A program made the translations under genes and the position numbers. DNA of 64,000 nt from assembly GCA_009617715.1 (NCBI GenBank), contig VTFK01000595.1:62001-126000 (forward strand), read 5' to 3'. This document shows positions 61,601-64,000 of the stretch, in pieces. Origin of the DNA: Plectrocnemia conspersa. Lineage: Eukaryota; Arthropoda; Insecta; Trichoptera; Polycentropodidae. Position 1 is the first letter of the stretch. Each line of letters starts with the position of its first letter. A model generated the notes under the pieces. That model was not told the origin of the DNA and searched no databases. It worked only from the letters and a program-made list of their open reading frames with translations.

Positions 61601-62062
61601 TACATATTTTCTGTTTAACCTATAAACGAATGGGCACTCAAATAATAAAGCAGTGTATGTGGCAAACTATCATATATCTGGGTCATACTGAAAGTTTATA
61701 GATATTCACAAACTTTAAGTTTTGAGAAACAGTTTCTCATATTATATAAATTTTCTTTGAATTGGAACATGTGCTGAAATAATGTAATTATAACTAAAGT
61801 TAGATGACCAGATATTCCGGTTATGCATTTAAGTCACAGTTCAAAAAAGGACCGAATTATAAAATGAAAATATTGTTTCGTTTCCACTTTGGAGGTAAAT
61901 ACAAACAAATATATATAGTAAGAGTTTCATAAACCAGTTACATGTATTTTATTTTATTTATATATAAACATAAGGAATCATCTATAAATGACATTTTTTA
62001 AGAATTAGCAGTAGCAATTATTACATCGCTATTGCAAATTTTAGCCAATTACCGTATTATAT

Positions 62063-62110
62063 TAGGTGGACCGAAAAGTAATCAAAATTTTTGTTTGCTT
62101 GAAGAAAACA
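62063..62110. mobile_element. Mariner-type terminus fragment
   Basis: TTAGGTGGACCGAAAAGTAATC resembles Tc1/mariner ends (TTAGGTxxxCCGAxAAGTAAT). It lies at the 3' break of the minus-strand pseudogene that follows, so an insertion seems to have truncated it. The other end was not found. Confidence 0.45.
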
Positions 62111-63450
62111 TTTATTTAGAAGATTCGAAGCATAAATTGTACTGAGAGCTTCCTTGATTCAGCTTCCATTCATTATATACCCTATACATCCAATAAAAGA
62201 CATAAGCATATGAAAGCCTCCTAGTTTCACAACTACTCTGGACAAGTCTGAGTTAGCATCTGAAGCTGCTACGATTTCACGTGCTTTTATGTACAACGGC
62301 TGATCAAAAGTTATTAAGCATGTTCTTTGTTCATGTTTCTTGGCAGTGTTTGTAGTACACTGTAATGTGTTGTAAATTGTGTCCATATTACTCGCAGGAT
62401 GATGAATAAAAATAAGAAACAGAATCCGAGAAGTTACAAAGCTCTCATTGTTTTTGTAAGTTGTTCAATAAATCCATTCCACCCTGGCAACGGTGAGATA
62501 TTTTTCCACTTTCCGTACATCCACAACAAATCAACTACATTAAATATTTGTTCGGTTAGTTCTTCTACATCATTAAAATTTCGAACTTGAATCTCTTTTG
62601 CTCAATCCGGGTACGACATGATTTTCATACACTAGAAGGGGTATATGTGATAGTGCTGCTAACTCCTTTGCACTTGGTTTTGTTGTAAATTTCTTTATGC
62701 GGTCATCGGATATAACTTCAGATTTTGAAGTTATTATTTTTATCATTCCCATTATATGAACAGTATTATAGCCATCAAGAGTATAAATATTTTTCTGCAT
62801 TATCTGCTGCATACTGTACTAAGGCACTTGACTCTGATGGTTGATTACGAGGCTGTGAGTGATAAACAGCTGAAATTTAACATTTTACAGTATCACTATA
62901 TGAAGCGAAAAAACCTAAAAAATCCAAAAGTCTTTATGGATGTTTGGCCTATCTGTATTTCTTCTATGAAGAAATACAGATAGGCCTATTAATAACTGCG
63001 AAGAAAAGGACCGTTTTCGTATGGAAGTCATTATAGCATGACTTATAGCTGTGTATTTCGTTTTAAAATGCCCCGTCTATCCTTTTCTGTTCTTTATAAT
63101 AACTTCTTGCAGAAAATGTAATAAAGTTTTCGGAATTTCTTCATTAATATTTTACTCGGGGGCGAATAAGACTTGGTCTCAACAACAGAAGATCGAATAT
63201 CTTCTCTAATAATCGCCGCAGCAGCTTCCACTACGCGCAAGTGTTCTTCTTCCGAAGTGCCTTTTTTATTTTCATACCAAGCTATGGATAAAATTTAAGC
63301 TTGAGCATCGGGAAAAGAAAAAATAGGGAATGATCCAATCTTCGTTGTAATTATAATGTAAGTTAAATATTTTTATCTTAATTTGGAAATGATCTTCTTA
63401 TCATCTGGTACATACTCCGTAAGGACATCATTCAACTCTTTCAATTTTTT
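62105..63450 (-). pseudogene. Decayed large ORF of a transposon-associated uncharacterised family
   Basis: Reading the minus strand from about 63450: CAKKLKELNDVLTEYVPDDK, then EHLRVVEAAAAIIREDIRSS, LDGYNTVHIMGMIKIITSKS, KPSAKELAALSHIPLLVYEN, GKWKNISPLPGWNGFIEQLT, RTCLITFDQPLYIKAREIVA, VVVKLGGFHMLMSFIGCIGY, then MNGS followed by an in-frame TGA and IKEALSTIYASN. From memory this order matches a conserved, uncharacterised protein repeated many times in arthropod, mollusc and cnidarian genomes, with a conserved TFDQPLYxKAREI..LGGFHxLMSFxGxIG block. High copy number implies a mobile element. Stops and frameshifts make this copy dead. The end after ASN is cut off by mariner-like DNA. Confidence 0.65.
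62946..62986. repeat. Perfect 19-bp hairpin with 3-base loop
   Basis: GGCCTATCTGTATTTCTTC (62946-62964) and its exact complement (62968-62986) inside the pseudogene region. It appears unrelated to coding and may be a snap-back mutation. Confidence 0.85.
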
Positions 63451-63499
63451 CGCACAAATTTCTAGTCGAGCAATATTTCATTCATAATTCCTAATAATA

Positions 63500-64000
63500 C
63501 AATAAAAAAAGTAATAAAATTATGGTTCAAACGACTTGCCGAGACCACTTTTTTCACGATTGCTTACTTTTTCAAAGCTTATACCAAGTTAAGCAGGTAG
63601 AAATACTCGCTGGATTCTATAAACAGATGTACGCCTCCCACTCTTCGCGCTATATCTCAAAAACGGTTAAGGATACAAAACAAATATTAAAACCAAACTT
63701 GTAGAAAATTTTATGCTTTACAAGTTTTGTAAAGCAATTAATGCCGTGCGACGCATAAAATGCGAGATATTTGCAAAAAAACAAATTTTGTGACCTTTGA
63801 CCTTTGATATCTTGATTAGCAGACACGATATTTTATGAGACTTTTCACCCTGTCCTTAGAACATCAATACGAAAGTCTGTGCAAAATTTCAGCTTGTTAT
63901 CTTTCATTCCGAGGTTTAGCCTTTATTTCGCCTTATTTGACTGGACTAATAAGGAATGCACAGATGGTCGAGCGCTGTTGCCGATAATTCACGTGGGACC
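63500..64000. other. Noncoding flank of the pseudogene at the window edge
   Basis: Moderate GC with phrases such as TTTGTGACCTTTGACCTTTG and TTCAGCTTGTTATCTTTCAT. It probably belongs to the same mobile element as 62105-63450, as upstream noncoding or ORF-proximal DNA, but I cannot show it. The element continues beyond the window. Confidence 0.3.

Overview
The window is AT-rich animal nuclear DNA, most likely from an insect. Support for this: genes with GT-AG introns or single exons, AATAAA poly(A) signals, long AT-rich spacers, and many decayed transposons typical of arthropods (Jockey-like LINEs, Penelope-like elements, hAT, Tigger/pogo, a mariner-type element with a DUF4817-like N-terminus, and a Ty3/gypsy fragment). 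I cannot name the species. There are no rRNA or tRNA genes, operons or CRISPR arrays that I can support. Boundaries and identities come from reading and translating the sequence by eye, with no database search.

Left part (1-24.5 kb). A small acidic protein gene (ATG 904, one coding intron, probable 5'UTR intron) lies tail-to-tail with the first of three intronless genes related to the PP2A B56 (PPP2R5) regulatory subunit (2284-3288 minus; 15149-16042 plus; 23139-24065 plus). The last two are clear close paralogs with their own TATA-like boxes and poly(A) signals. All three are much shorter than ordinary B56, lack its C-terminal helical repeats and have lost residues of the short-linear-motif pocket. 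They look intact and are the most interesting content here. Between them lie a foldback element (4771-5400), hAT debris (5690-6045), a gypsy fragment (11.6-12.5 kb), a hAT element with terminal repeats (12.6-14.0 kb), a Penelope-like remnant (14.2-14.9 kb) and a mariner-like deletion derivative (18556-19075).

Middle part (24.5-45 kb). This is mostly transposon debris: Jockey-like reverse transcriptase pieces at 25.6-25.9, 26.4-26.6 and 32.1-32.35 kb; MITEs at 27722-27950 and 29528-29844; a foldback insertion (30348-30559) nested in an older repeat; and a SCAND3/ZBED-type hAT pseudogene (31.2-32.06 kb). Two nearly identical 1.2-kb Tigger copies lie in opposite orientation (38364-39563 and 40676-41892) and share the same nonsense codons.

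Right part (45-64 kb). It holds an inverted second copy of an unclassified repeat (48388-49160, mate at 22155-22780), another Penelope-like remnant (49.5-50.2 kb), the longest LINE remnant (51.94-53.16 kb, with a YADD box), several GC-richer gene-free blocks that could be enhancers (53.5-55.7, 58.0-58.3, 61.3-61.6 kb), a 108-bp AT microsatellite, two more LINE pieces (59.9-61.0 kb) and, at the edge, a decayed transposon-type open reading frame on the minus strand (62.1-63.5 kb).

Apart from the B56-like cluster, which may act on PP2A signalling, I see no set of genes that would work together.
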